From NCBI RefSeq assembly GCF_963855985.1, contig NC_087098.1:14962501-15026500 (forward strand): a stretch of 64,000 nt of DNA, written 5' to 3'. Below, one piece after another: positions 39,517-52,100 of the stretch (its first letter is position 1; every line of letters begins with the position of its first letter). The notes under the pieces were generated by a model. It was not told the origin of the DNA. It saw only the letters and a program-made list of their open reading frames with translations, and searched no databases. The position numbers and the translations under genes were made by a program. The stretch is from Ostrinia nubilalis (lineage: Eukaryota; Arthropoda; Insecta; Lepidoptera; Crambidae).

Positions 39517-42320
39517 TTTAACTTTTGGTTATGGCCACTTATTATTTCCGGTATTCCACTTTTGGCCATATTCCTGACCATGAACACTATTATTGTCGTT
39601 TCAAGATGGTTGGTTGGTCTCATGGTCTTAAAAGGCTTCATTTAACTTTGTTTAGATCATATTTCAATGGTACTTGGGAAATACATAATTTCCTCTCTTT
39701 CTTTTGCATATTATTTACATTGGGGGATTGTAATTTGAAGGGTACAGGGGCAAAACAAGGAATGTCCCTAAAATTCAAAAGTATATTTTTGATGGCAATA
39801 TTTTTGATTTCCCGCGTATTTTTATTTGAAATTATACAAAAAGCGTAAAAACAAGTAGGTAGGTAATAGTCATTTATGTATTCATATTAGTAGTTTTTAA
39901 CTTTAAGTGACACATAAGAATATTTTAAACTTCAACAAAATGTTCATTACACAGATATGGTTCATTACTTAACTTTTTGTTTTTGTGACATTTCTTGTTT
40001 TGCCCCTGTATCTACCCTTCATTTGTGTACAATAAATTTTATTGTAAATCAAACATTGATCCATTTTAAAGCGGATTTATTTAAGAATCATGGATACAGT
40101 TTGGCTTCTATCATGCGGTTCCATTCAATGCTTGTGTACTACTACGCACTACGTTCTATTCTACTAAACGGATATTGTAATTAAATCCATATTATCATTA
40201 AGATTATCATTACGTTTACAGTTATTTCATAGACATTTTAACACTCAATACTTAACTTATTATATTCTGCTACCTTATTTTCAAATAAAATTACATAGAA
40301 TTCATTTACATTGTAAGAGGGCTTTTAAGATATAGCTGATGTTTCTCTGTAAATGATGGCATAAACAAAAGAACTACAAAGTACCTACTGAGGTATTTTA
40401 TGATAGCAGGACAGATTAATTAAACTTTTAAATAGAGTTAACACGCTTTCAATCAACGATAAACAAAATAATTTGATTTGGTGTAAATATACTTTAGTTT
40501 TCTAAGTTATCTAATATTGTCATTAGTTGCATTCGATTTAATTGCAACAAAAAATTGATAACACAAACTTTTAAGAACGAAAAATACAAAGATTAAAAAT
40601 TAGAAAAGTTTAAAATAATAAAGTGGTAGATCCTAAAACGAATAAACTAACGAAACTTTTATGTAACGCGCCATTATTACGATGGTGCCATTACTGCCAA
40701 AAACAATAATTAAATGGAGAAAAGTTGTTCTAGTCGATTTGGGTGACGACAGTTTAGTTGGTTGAGATAGAGTGTCTTAAGAATGACATAGTCAGATATA
40801 GGTGTGTTTTTTATAGAATTACATTTACTTAAAGATATACAACGTTGGTAGATACCTACCATACGTCTTCTATTTAAAATCGTAAGATTATATAAATGTT
40901 TTACTAATTATAAGTATTTGATACATATTTCTTCATTTTAAGCATCTTTAATATATTTCATCTACTAGAGACATATAATTTATACTTTAAATCCAAACGT
41001 TCTACTAAATTATTTGGTCATCTATCACACATAATTGATACGTACGTCAAGGTTTACCTAGTTTAACATTGATTAATAACACATATTATGTGTTTTGCAG
41101 ACGATTGTCGTCGACAGTAAACCAGTTATTTTCACCAAAGAGATGACAAAAAGCATCGTCATTGAAAGAACCTTTTTTTTATTTTTTTAATGCAAAGATT
41201 AAGTTGATATGCAGTTTCCGTCCAAAGTAGGTATTTTTTGTAAATTCTTATAAGTTAGGAGCGTGTAAAACGTATACGTAGAGGGATGTACGTTGTAGTC
41301 AGTCTGTTCTGATATTACTTTGTTTTCGTCAATTTATCTGTATTTTCTTTCACCATGTTTGCGTAAAAAATCTATAAAAACAATTAGAAAAGTGTGAAAA
41401 TTTGAAAAAACCGCGTCAGTCTTAAACTCAGTTCAACTAGTTAAACCAGCAGCTCTCTGAAACATCAAATGTGCTCATACCTTCAAGACTTCAAATGTTG
41501 AATAGCAAAGGACGGTTATCGATAAAATGGATTTTAACTTAAAACATAACGAAAGAGTCAGGGACGTGAATAACTTACCTTACGGTGTTGCTTCACACTT
41601 ATATATTTTTATTATATTAATAAAAACAGTACAAACATACATAAATAAATGTTACTTCGCGCTTAATTTACCAATAATATAAATCAATCATGCACTAAAT
41701 TATTTTGAGACAAGATATTAATAATTTTGTACCAACTAACTTCGAGTCGGACTCGACATTCGAATTATTAAATTTTTACAGTTCTTACAATAATTAAGTC
41801 TAACATTAATGGGATAGGGCGTATGGCACTGTAAGAAACATGAAGTAGGTAGGTACTACTATAGGTATTTAAACATCGAATTAAAAAAATAATAACGGCA
41901 CGTCAATGCTAATTATATATAATAATGTCATAACGGGCACGGCTGAATATTCAGAAGAAGAAAGTGAGACAAACAGAAGGCAAGGAAAAAGAAAAAGTAG
42001 ACGGATTAGTAGGTACATACCCTATCCTACGACTAATACATTAATGTATGTGCAATGTTAACAAATTAAACTACTAAATACATTGTAAAATACTAAATTA
42101 AAGGGAGTGGTTTTGTTTTAAACATTCCAACGAGCTAGCACCAGACGCCATCCGCGCGAGTCAAACTACCCGCGACGCGTAATATCTTACTACCCACACG
42201 AACTTGCACGCTTATAAGAAACTGGTGAAAGTGATAGGACAATCCAAAACGTAGATTAGAGAGAACTGTCGCCGTGTCGTCCTTGGCCAGTGCCGATTTT
42301 AGCGGGGATTGAAATTACGA
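39517..42320. other. Intergenic sequence downstream of the DIRS element
   Basis: AT-rich, without supported genes. It may contain the 3' UTR of the minus-strand channel gene. Small plus-strand frames (39525-39848, 39957-40184) show no family features. Confidence 0.35.
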
Positions 42321-42324
42321 AGTT

Positions 42325-42797
42325 TTAGGCTAAGTTGCACCACCTAACTTTGACCGTAAACGATAACCGATGTTTTTTGTATGGAATTTGACGGGTTTAT
42401 GACGTTTTTAACAGGACTATTCCCACCTCTCGTTCCCACCGCTGCAACTCTTGTGTAGCCAGGATCTACAGCTTGACCGCCAATAAAAACCTAACCAGCG
42501 AAGGTCAAGTTTGTCCCGGGGGAAAGTTAAACTGTCATTGGATCCGCAACGAAATTAATCAGAAGAACATAAGAGGAGTTCGAAGTTAAGGTTCGACTTC
42601 CCTCCGTTGCAAAGCGGATGACAGGTGACAAACAGAAAGGTTTAGTAAGCAACCTTTATGAAAAGATAGTATGCACCACGGACAATAAATAAACATCAAT
42701 TATTATTAAGGGGGCCTATCTTATGAGCTATTAGCTACCTGTCAATAAGATTTAAAAGTTTGTCAAAGTTAAAGTAAGATGGTGCAACCCAGCCTTA
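42325..42797. mobile_element. Foldback MITE (GGCTGGGTTGCACCAYCTTA family), split
   Basis: The left end TAGGCTAAGTTGCACCACCT and right end AAGATGGTGCAACCCAGCCT are inverted. An unrelated repeat with GGACTATTCCCACCTCTCGT lies between; that word recurs near 53235 and 62710. A complete short copy is at 59675-59801. Confidence 0.5.
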
Positions 42798-42866
42798 AAG
42801 TTTAGTTGAAGCAGCAGGCGCAGCTAAATTCGGCCCTGGTCGAGACAATAGTTGGTTGTGAGTCGT

Positions 42867-43168
42867 TCAATGCACTCGCATGTCTCGGGCGTGGACAGGT
42901 GTGGTGTCCTCAGGGCTTGGGCTGTCGTCCAGGTGGGGTCTGATGTGGACAACGGAACGGCGCTGGTCATGGTGGTTGAAGTCATCTCGCATCACCAGCC
43001 CGCCGATCCCGTACCCTTGGCCCATGACGCCTGAACCGCTAAGACGCATCTTCTCGGGATCCTCTTGAAGAGTCACGGAGGAGAACACGGTGCTGAAGTT
43101 CAGTTGGGGGATGTCGTAGAACACCGTCAGGGTCAGCATCATGAACGTCAGCCCGATGAGCAGGTAAA
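42867..43168 (-). CDS. K2P channel exon 5 (TM4, C-terminus)
   Basis: Acceptor [29 protein letters not shown] onward to HARDMRVH and TGA at 42869-42867. Confidence 0.9.
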
Positions 43169-46100
43169 CTGGAAAAACGATAGTTTAATTAGTGTTTTCA
43201 AGTTTAAAAGTTCTTTCATAGATTGAAGCTTCTGTTGACTGAATTTCAGTCTTAGAAAAAGAGTTTATATTAGAGGCCATTGTACCTATTAGTAAATAAA
43301 TAGATAACTTTATAGAAAAAAACTCAGGGAAACTAATGCCCGTTTTCACCATCCATCCCTAATTTTTAAGTGACCCCTATGGTAACACATAATATAAATT
43401 TTGTTTTCATAGGAGTCACTTAAAAATTAGGGATTGATGGTGAAAACGAGCGTAACATTTTTATATAACTACCTATTTAAGTTTTGTGTGGATCAGTCTG
43501 TGATATGTGATATCACTGGAGACATAATATCTTAATTTCAACACGTTCATTTATACTCCGCTAGACACAATAGTAAAATGTGTTACATAATATAATGACC
43601 CCACAACGTAGCCACATTGTACAGAGTATTGTTGTGTTATGTAAGGTAGGTATAATAAGTAATAACGTCACTTACAAGTGGTGGCCACTTTGTACAGCGG
43701 CCTGTAAGCCTGCCCAGGGGAATCCCCGGGAATGTAGTCGCCCAGCCCGATGGTGGTCAGCGAGATGAAGCAGTAGTACAGCGAGTCCATGTAGTCCCAG
43801 TCGGGCTCCAGCGACGCGAATATACCCGCCGGGACAGCCATGAAGAGTCCCACCAATATTGATGCTGTAATGAAGTAGAAAAACTTTATTAACACAACAA
43901 TACAATAAAAACAATTACTGAGCCACTGCGTCAATAGGCTAGCTCAGCATTTATCTTGACAATGACATGCTCGAAAGGATTTGTGAAGAAGCTGGTCTTT
44001 CGCGGACGCCTTTAATTTTGGCATCGCGCATCCCTTCGAGGAGACATCGACTCGAGTTCGGTATTCCTCAAAAGGGTGCGCAATGCAGGCCGTTCAAAAT
44101 AATCATTACCAAATAAGAAACAATTGAAGGTATTAATAACAAATAAAGAAAGTTTCAACTGTTGCAAGGTGGCATGATCCGCATGCACCTATCGTATTAA
44201 GGCATTTTGTGCGAATGATGCAGTGCCACTTAGCGTGTAAGTATGTTCGCATATTCAACCCTAATACTTACACACCCTTTTAGATAAGACATTTGAAAAG
44301 AAATTATTAGTTAGCAAATTGGTACTATAGGTACAAATCCCCTTTACGGCTGTAGTAGGTTCTTCTTTTTTGAGTCATAACATGAAAGGCTGAAGAACAG
44401 TCATACTACTATGTATGTAATTACTAGGTACTAAGTAATAAGTAGGTAATTATGTAGAATGTGAAAGTGCCAGCATTTACCCATCAGTCATCGCCTTAAC
44501 AACGCAAACACAATATTCCAATCCGCAGAAAACGAGAAAAATATTTGAGTTGCAGATTCCCTTCTATGATCTGAGGTTGCAGACGACTTCAGAGCAATCA
44601 AGTATTCAAACAGCTATGCCAGTGTTTATGTACGGCGGCACATCAAGCTTAATTCTTAGAATCTTATGTACTTGCAATAGATGCTATTTTCCAACAAAGA
44701 CTGTACAGTCTGATGGGCTGTTGAAAGTATAGCTTTTCAAGACCTCTAACTCCAACTTGGTATTACATTTCCAACCGCTCTAGTACTTGTTTAGAGTATC
44801 ATTGTTATGCAGGCAATGAATGTGCACGAGAAAAATGACTTGTTTTATTCAAAAGACGTTGCATTGTAGCAACTTGTTTAGAATAATGTTCATATAGTAG
44901 TTAGTTTGCTAGGTTCATTTTATTTGTAATAGAATACATTCCAACTTGATTTAGCAATTCTGCGGGCTATGTCAGTCACTCTAGTTCTCCTACGAATCTC
45001 CTCATTTCTGATTTGATCACGCAGGGAAACTCCGAGCATAGCACGCTCCTTGGGGGAGGCCTTTGTCCAGCAGTGGACGTCTTTCGGCTGAAACGAACGA
45101 ACATTCTAACTACTAAGTCATAAGTAGGCAATGGTTTTATAGAGTGCTCGTAATGTGTTTGATTTTTAATCTGTTTGTATGGTCTGGATATTTTCTATCC
45201 TAGTCCTCAAAAAAAAAAAATCAAAAAATCAAAAATGTTTTATTCGTTAACAAACCAACTTTTACAAAAATTGTGGTGACATACCTAGTAAGTAAAAGTA
45301 TACCTGTATCAGGTAGTCACCGCCCATTCAGACAGTGCTAGTTTTGGGTAAGTTTAACAAACAAAAAAACAAAATGGTTATTAATTAGATTACAAACTTG
45401 AAGTAGAAGGTAAAGAAAAAATATAAGGTGAATTAGAAAATATGGTGTTTGTAAGTGTGTGTGTGTGTGTGTGTGTATGCGTGTGTGTGTGTGTGTGTGT
45501 GTGTTATGTTGTATTATGTTAAGTTATGATAGAGAGTGATTTTACGTTTTTATATGCCTTTTTTAACTTTCAGGTATTTTGATTTTTATATATTATTTTT
45601 TAAAAGTGTTTCGGTATCCAAATAGCTAAGCGATTTTAACCAGAGTGTAAGTTTCTCTCTTCCTAGGTATGCAATGTAAAAAAACACGAGAACTTTTTAT
45701 ATCAGTCGTTTGACTAAGTAGGTCCTATATTGTACAAAGCTTGTGATTTGTTTAATTTGGGACTACTTAGATGTCACAGTTCTAAAATGTCTAAGGATAT
45801 TATTATATCTCCGTTTTTTCTTCTTTCGTGTCCCATAAGTAACGATACCTGTAAAGACTAAACTTTAAGTTTAAACCGTATTCACAAACGTTACGATGAG
45901 GTCTCACAGTGCGCGTGGACGCACAGGGAGACCAATCACAGAGAGCTCTATTTAACGCTGTGCTTTCGATTTGCTGCTTCACTTAAGCAAGTATCGTTTG
46001 TAAATACGGGCGTTAGTTGCTTAACTTTGGATAGGTACCTACTTAGTACTTACCCATAATAGTCAAATGCATGACCCGGATAGTGAACGGCTGGAAGAGG

Positions 46101-49100
46101 TGCCCCAGGGAAGCATTCAGGGTCCTCAGCAGCGCCGTCGCTGGCACCAGCAGGCGCTCAACGAAGGCCGACAGCAGAACCAGGGTCAACGGGATTCCGA
46201 ACAGGGCGTACACCATGCAGAACAACTTGCCTGGCTTCGAGAGAGGAGTCACGTGGCCGTAACCTGGGGAGAAGTTACTTGTGTTAATGTATCTGGGTTT
46301 CGGATTGATCAACGAAAGGCATTTTATCGAAATCCACTTTTCTACAAAGAGTCATTTCTTCGAAAAGCCAAATGCATTTTTTTTTACTCCAAAATATGTT
46401 CGAAAGCAAAAAATAAGTAGAGTAGAGAGCCATTATGGTCTCGTCTTGGCCATATTTCCCATGAAAATATTTTTGGTGGGATAATACTTACCACTGCTGA
46501 ACATAGGACCGGTCGGTAGCTGCATACAGCGCCTTCCTGCCACCTTTAGGAGGTCGTGGGTCCACCTTGTTATGGAAATCATTGGGGAAGGCCTATGTTC
46601 AGCAGTAGACGTCCTATGGCTGAAATGACGATGAATACTTACCAATAGTGGTCACCACAGTGGACGAGAAGAACAAGGATTGTCCAAAGCTCCAGTTGGG
46701 CCCGCCGTTGACGTTCTTGGATGCTGACACTCCGACGTTGCTGGCTCGGATCACCTCATCCAGCAGGGCCTCCAAGGCTTCGTCTGTAGGCAAAAATATC
46801 GAAGTTACTGTAGGGTGCATGCAAAGTGCAACGCACACAAATATTGTCTGCTGTCCATTTCATTAATTGTGTAGTTCGGTCCTCCAGTCAATCGGTAGCA
46901 CGACTACGGGACACGCTTGCACTTGCATAATAAATGCCATACATTGAATACTACGCCTCACTATAAATGCCATACATTGAACGCGCCTAATTATTTGTTA
47001 TACCACACCCTTCTGGCTAGGCTAGACTAGACTAAAGGCAATATTCTTTACTAAACTGAGAACAATCACACAGAGTTTTCGAATGCACTTGCATGACTAA
47101 CTTTCTGTAAGCAAATAAATAACACGCCTAACCTAAACATTAACTTTCTTCACTCATTCAACTCTTCGTGGAGTCGTTGCTCAGGCGTCAGACTCCCAAT
47201 GGGCCAATATGTTTATTTAGGTAAGATAAACTTCAGAGGGCATTTATAAGAGGGATTCTGTGTTCTGCTAACCTTCTAAAGTTCATAAAGATGTGGTAAT
47301 TGTTAAGTTAGCTTCAAGCACAATCATTAGTAAGTCGTTTAGCATAATGAATTAGTAGATCAGCATCCCTGATATGACATCTCACTAAATAATAAGTAAG
47401 AACGTAGCAAATATAAGTGGATTTGGAACGCTTCGTCTTAAAAAAATGCTTTAATTAATTACAAAGCAAAAGCACACACAATAAATACTGTTCTAGTCAT
47501 ATTTAAGAGCAACTAAGGCAATACCAAAAAGTTTTATGAACTTGTACCTACTACGGTGCCAAACTAATAAGGTGAAGGTGGCAAAGTGCGCCTACTGAGC
47601 AAGTGCGCCTACCACAAATATCTCGAAAACTACCGACTGGATATTAGTAGTGACACCTTACATCGATGCTATAAACTAAATTATAGTTCTTGGTGATAGT
47701 CACAGATGGCTCTAGTCATGTGAGTTTGAGACACGCGCTATTTTATTTTCACTGTCATTCAAAGTGTTTAGGAGAGATGACCATGTGGTGATCATCGTCC
47801 TAAATCTCAAGAAATTGAGTGTTTACCAACATACGAGTGAGGTAAGTGCACAATTTAAATATTTTTCTTTAAGATTCTGACTTTATATAACTCCTATCTA
47901 GTAAAATTTATATATTTATTGCAAGTTAAATATTCTAACCTCAAATTCGCATAGTCGGGAAAGCGCGCCATACTGACTTTTGATATGGCGCACTTCGCCG
48001 CAATCCAGAGGTTACCAACCTTTTAAAACGTGTCTTTTTTATAAGCTTTTATTTAACTTGTTTGTATGGTTGGGTCTAATCTTGCAAATGAATTTCAAAT
48101 TATACACGTTTATTAGTGACAAGTGACCCGTCCCGCCCGGTTTCGCAAGGGTAGACATTACTCACCACCCGTCAACTTACCCACCAACTTATCCACCAAA
48201 ATTTACCCGCCACGCCAGCCCACCCGCCAACATACCCGCCACGCCAACTCACCTGCAACGCCAACTTAACCGCCAACTCACCCACTGATTCACGCCTAAT
48301 ATATTTTCCGCAGCACACGCGATGACAGACATTTTATGGCTTTTTTTTTCACCTTGGGTTTACATTATTGTATTTTTCGTAGGGATCTCTATTTTATTTT
48401 TAAATAAGATATAAGTCCCAACGGCCATCGTCTCTACGAGCTATGTGCCCCGCCCACTGCCACTTGATTTTAGCAATTCTGCGAGCTATGTCGGTTACTT
48501 TGGTTCTCCTGCGGATCTCCTCATTTCTGATTCGATCACGCAGGGAAACTCCGAGCATAGCCCGCTCCATCGCCCTTTGGGTGACCTTGAGCCTTCTTAT
48601 GAGGCCCATAGTAAGCGAAGCGAAGTTCTCGAGTGGCGACCACGGGCTGGAAGACGTAGCGTGGGCAGGCCTCCTACTAGGTGGACCGACGATCTGGTAA
48701 AGGTCGCGGGAAGAGCCTGGATGCGGGCAGCGCAGCCGTTCATTGTGGAAAACCTTGGGGGAGGCCTTTGTCCAGCAGTGGACGTCATTTGGCTGAAAAA
48801 AAAAAAAAAAAAGAAAAAAGATATAAGTAGCCTATGCTAGTCAAGGATAGTGTAGCATTCTAATGGTGTTTTTTTTAATCGGTCCAGTAGTTCGCCTCAA
48901 AAATTTTTTACCCCTTGGGTTACATTATTGTATTTTTTGTACATGACTGGCCCTTTTATGTATTTACTCGATCTCTTTCACTCTTGTTAAGTTGTTGTCT
49001 GGGTAACAAGCCTTGCTTGGTAAATATTTTTGATTATTTTTTACAACTAATTTTTAGAAGATGTTTTTTTTGTTTTCGTCACCTAGTAGGTACTTATTGT

Positions 49101-52100
49101 TAAGAATTTATAATAAATACTTATTATACTTAATATTTAACTGATTTTAAATCCTTTTTAAGGTTCCGTAGTAAACTATGAACTTTAACTATGAACTATG
49201 AACTACTTGACACTCGATTATCAATATTAAGAAAAAAGGTTTATATCCCCTGATTTAAGATAGTATGGCGCACTTAGCCGAAATTTGGTTTAAAATCCAT
49301 AGATTCTTCTAGAACGTGGCTATAAAAAAAAAGAAAGTGTTATGCGTTTCGTTGCTTGTTTTTTTATAATAATATATGTCTGTTTTTATTCTAATGCTTT
49401 ATTATTGCGTTTTGTTAATACCAGGCGCACTTCCCCGATTTGTCGGTAAAGTGCGCCTAGGGTTCATGTTTTATAATTTTGTGCTAAAATTCATTGGTTT
49501 ACTGTTCAGATTCCAATGGCACGAAATTGGTTGTAGTTGTAAAACATCACTGATCCTTTTGGTACGACAAGTGTCATTCGTGAACTTAAGTATCACAAGT
49601 TATATTGCACTAAAGTCAACTATGCAAAAAGTATGGCGCACTTTGCCCCCCTCACCTTAAATAGAGAAATTAAGGACATTAAAAATAGAATGTAATAATT
49701 TTATTTTAAGGCTCTTACACTTATTAAAGTTTTACGACATCGTATCTTTAATATGTTGCACATATTTCGTGTCGCCCACACGTTGAACTTTGCTCAAGTT
49801 GACCTACTTCGTGTGTTTGTAGCCTGAGCATAGAAACTGGCCCATTTACGATCGCACTATAAGCCCTGTGAAGTACTTCGTACCTACTTCCTAAGAAAGC
49901 TATCGACATTTTAGATTTTAAGTTGTTTTAAATGGTTTTGCTTATAAATAGTGCTCAGTAAAGTTAAGTAACTTTAGTAATTATTACTTACTTGTGCAGT
50001 GGAGGAATTTAATTGTGACCAAAAGTGAATTTGCAATTTTTTTTACAAAATTAGGAATTTATAATTTATTTTAAATTTATTTCGAGTTTTCCCTTGAGTT
50101 TTCCTTAATTATTCAGTGAACCAATTGAAAACATTTAACATACTGATATTACCACTTAATAACAATAGTAAATAGTTGTAGTTGTAAATACACCGTAAAC
50201 ACACAGTCTTACAAAGTTAGGTCTTCTTATTTTTAATGGCAATAACTTCAAAGTTACAAACGCTACAAGTAGTCGCAGTAGGTATTTCTCCAAAGTTCAG
50301 TTTTGCCGCAGGAGTCATGAATAATGGATACATACGAATGAAATATACACTGGCCGGTGGCCGCAACGCTCCACAATTTGCCCTGGTTTAAATTAAACAG
50401 TTGTAAAAGTACATCGCTCGAGATGAACTGTAATTTTGCTACGAACAACCGTAGTAGTCGTAGCATACTGAATTACTACGCTGCTACGAACTTATGCCTT
50501 CAGAATGAGGGTTTTCACGTATGAAAAATCCGCCGGATGGCAATACGTAGACGCGAACGCGAGGTCCAAATGCTGCATGATTGGTTATTTTTGACATGAC
50601 ATTGACAGATGTCAAAATCCACCAATCACGCAGCAGTCAGACCCCACATCCACGTCCCGCCATCTAGCGGATCTTTCATACGCGAAAACCCTCATTCGGA
50701 TTACATCAAACTTAGATCTTTAATGAGAATATACATGAATAGCGCGACTGTAGTGCGATGTGACCAATGACCATAATAATTTAAGAGTATGTATTATGAA
50801 ACTGAGTCTTTGAATTTGCATTGAAAGCATGAGTCTTTCAATCATTGTTACTTTTTGTTTGAAATATTATTTACTGCAACTGCCAGTGTCTTTGACGATT
50901 CACGAACACTTTGTAGGTAGGTATTTAGTTGTGCTAAAGTGTACTAGAGATTATGAGACGTTATAAAATTGCAACAGAATCCTTTACAGAACAGGACCTC
51001 ATTTCTACCAGTTTTCACCTTTAAATAAATAAGCCGCTTACGTACAATGTCGCAAATGATGTGTAAGCTTCTCGAAGTGCTGAACTTTTAATTAACGGAA
51101 AGGCTCGGATTCTGCCATCAACACAACTCCTATGAATATGAATAATTCAGACAAACTAATTATTTCTTAATAGGAAACTCCTCAATAGTCCCGAGTGTGA
51201 CAATTTTAATAGTCTCAACTTTTCGTTTGGTTAAACGCTTATTAGTCATTTCTTGAGTGTGATCAGCGATTAATGAACGCTTAAACCATTCTTAAAAATC
51301 TTTGTGCATTATTTATACAAAAAATTGTGATTCATATTATCCTATCCTACTTAATTTTAACTTACTGAAAATTTGAGGAAGAAAGGATGGATTTTTCACG
51401 TTTAAGCCACTCAACCGATTTAGGTGGACTTTTGCAGGTATACAGATAGTTTGAAACCTTGGGAATCCTAGGAAAAACATAGGCTTTTGGAAGGGAAGAA
51501 AACATTCTGTTACAGACCGAAATCGACGCGGCAAATGCTATTTAGTTAGGAAATAAATAAATACAAGGAAATTCCTCATACTTAATCTTAATGCAAACAT
51601 AAAAACGTTTAAGTATGTAAATAATCAGTATGTAATGATTTCTGACGATGTCGTTAAATAGAAAGTCCCTTAGGTTAATAAGGTTATCTTGAACATATAA
51701 ACCAATATTAATTGTGTGATAATGTAACAAATGTACCTACAGTTGTGGACATGTTTCAAGTGTAGGTACTTTGCGATAAATAATTACGTGTCATTATCCT
51801 AGATAATAATAATAATAACACAGATAACCTATTTAATGAGGTTATTTAACGCTTATGGTAACATCTTCATAATACATTAATACCGACTTTCAATAATACA
51901 ACTAATTACTCAGCTAAAACTATGTATTTAATTTGAAATGGCCATATTAATACAATAATACCTTCTTAAAATGCCTTTTTTCTGATAACGAAATTAGTAG
52001 AATATAAACTTCAAATTGTAGATAAGTAGAATAGAATCAAAAACTTTATTTGTTATTATTTTTATGATACTCATTGTGAAGTTTAATTTTAAAATAAACA

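Noticed and set aside
45003..45060. Interpreting the RTE strand switches as two separate opposed insertions
   Set aside because: Only one outer pair of target duplications is found at each locus and the LINE coordinates are complementary, which fits one twin-primed event better.
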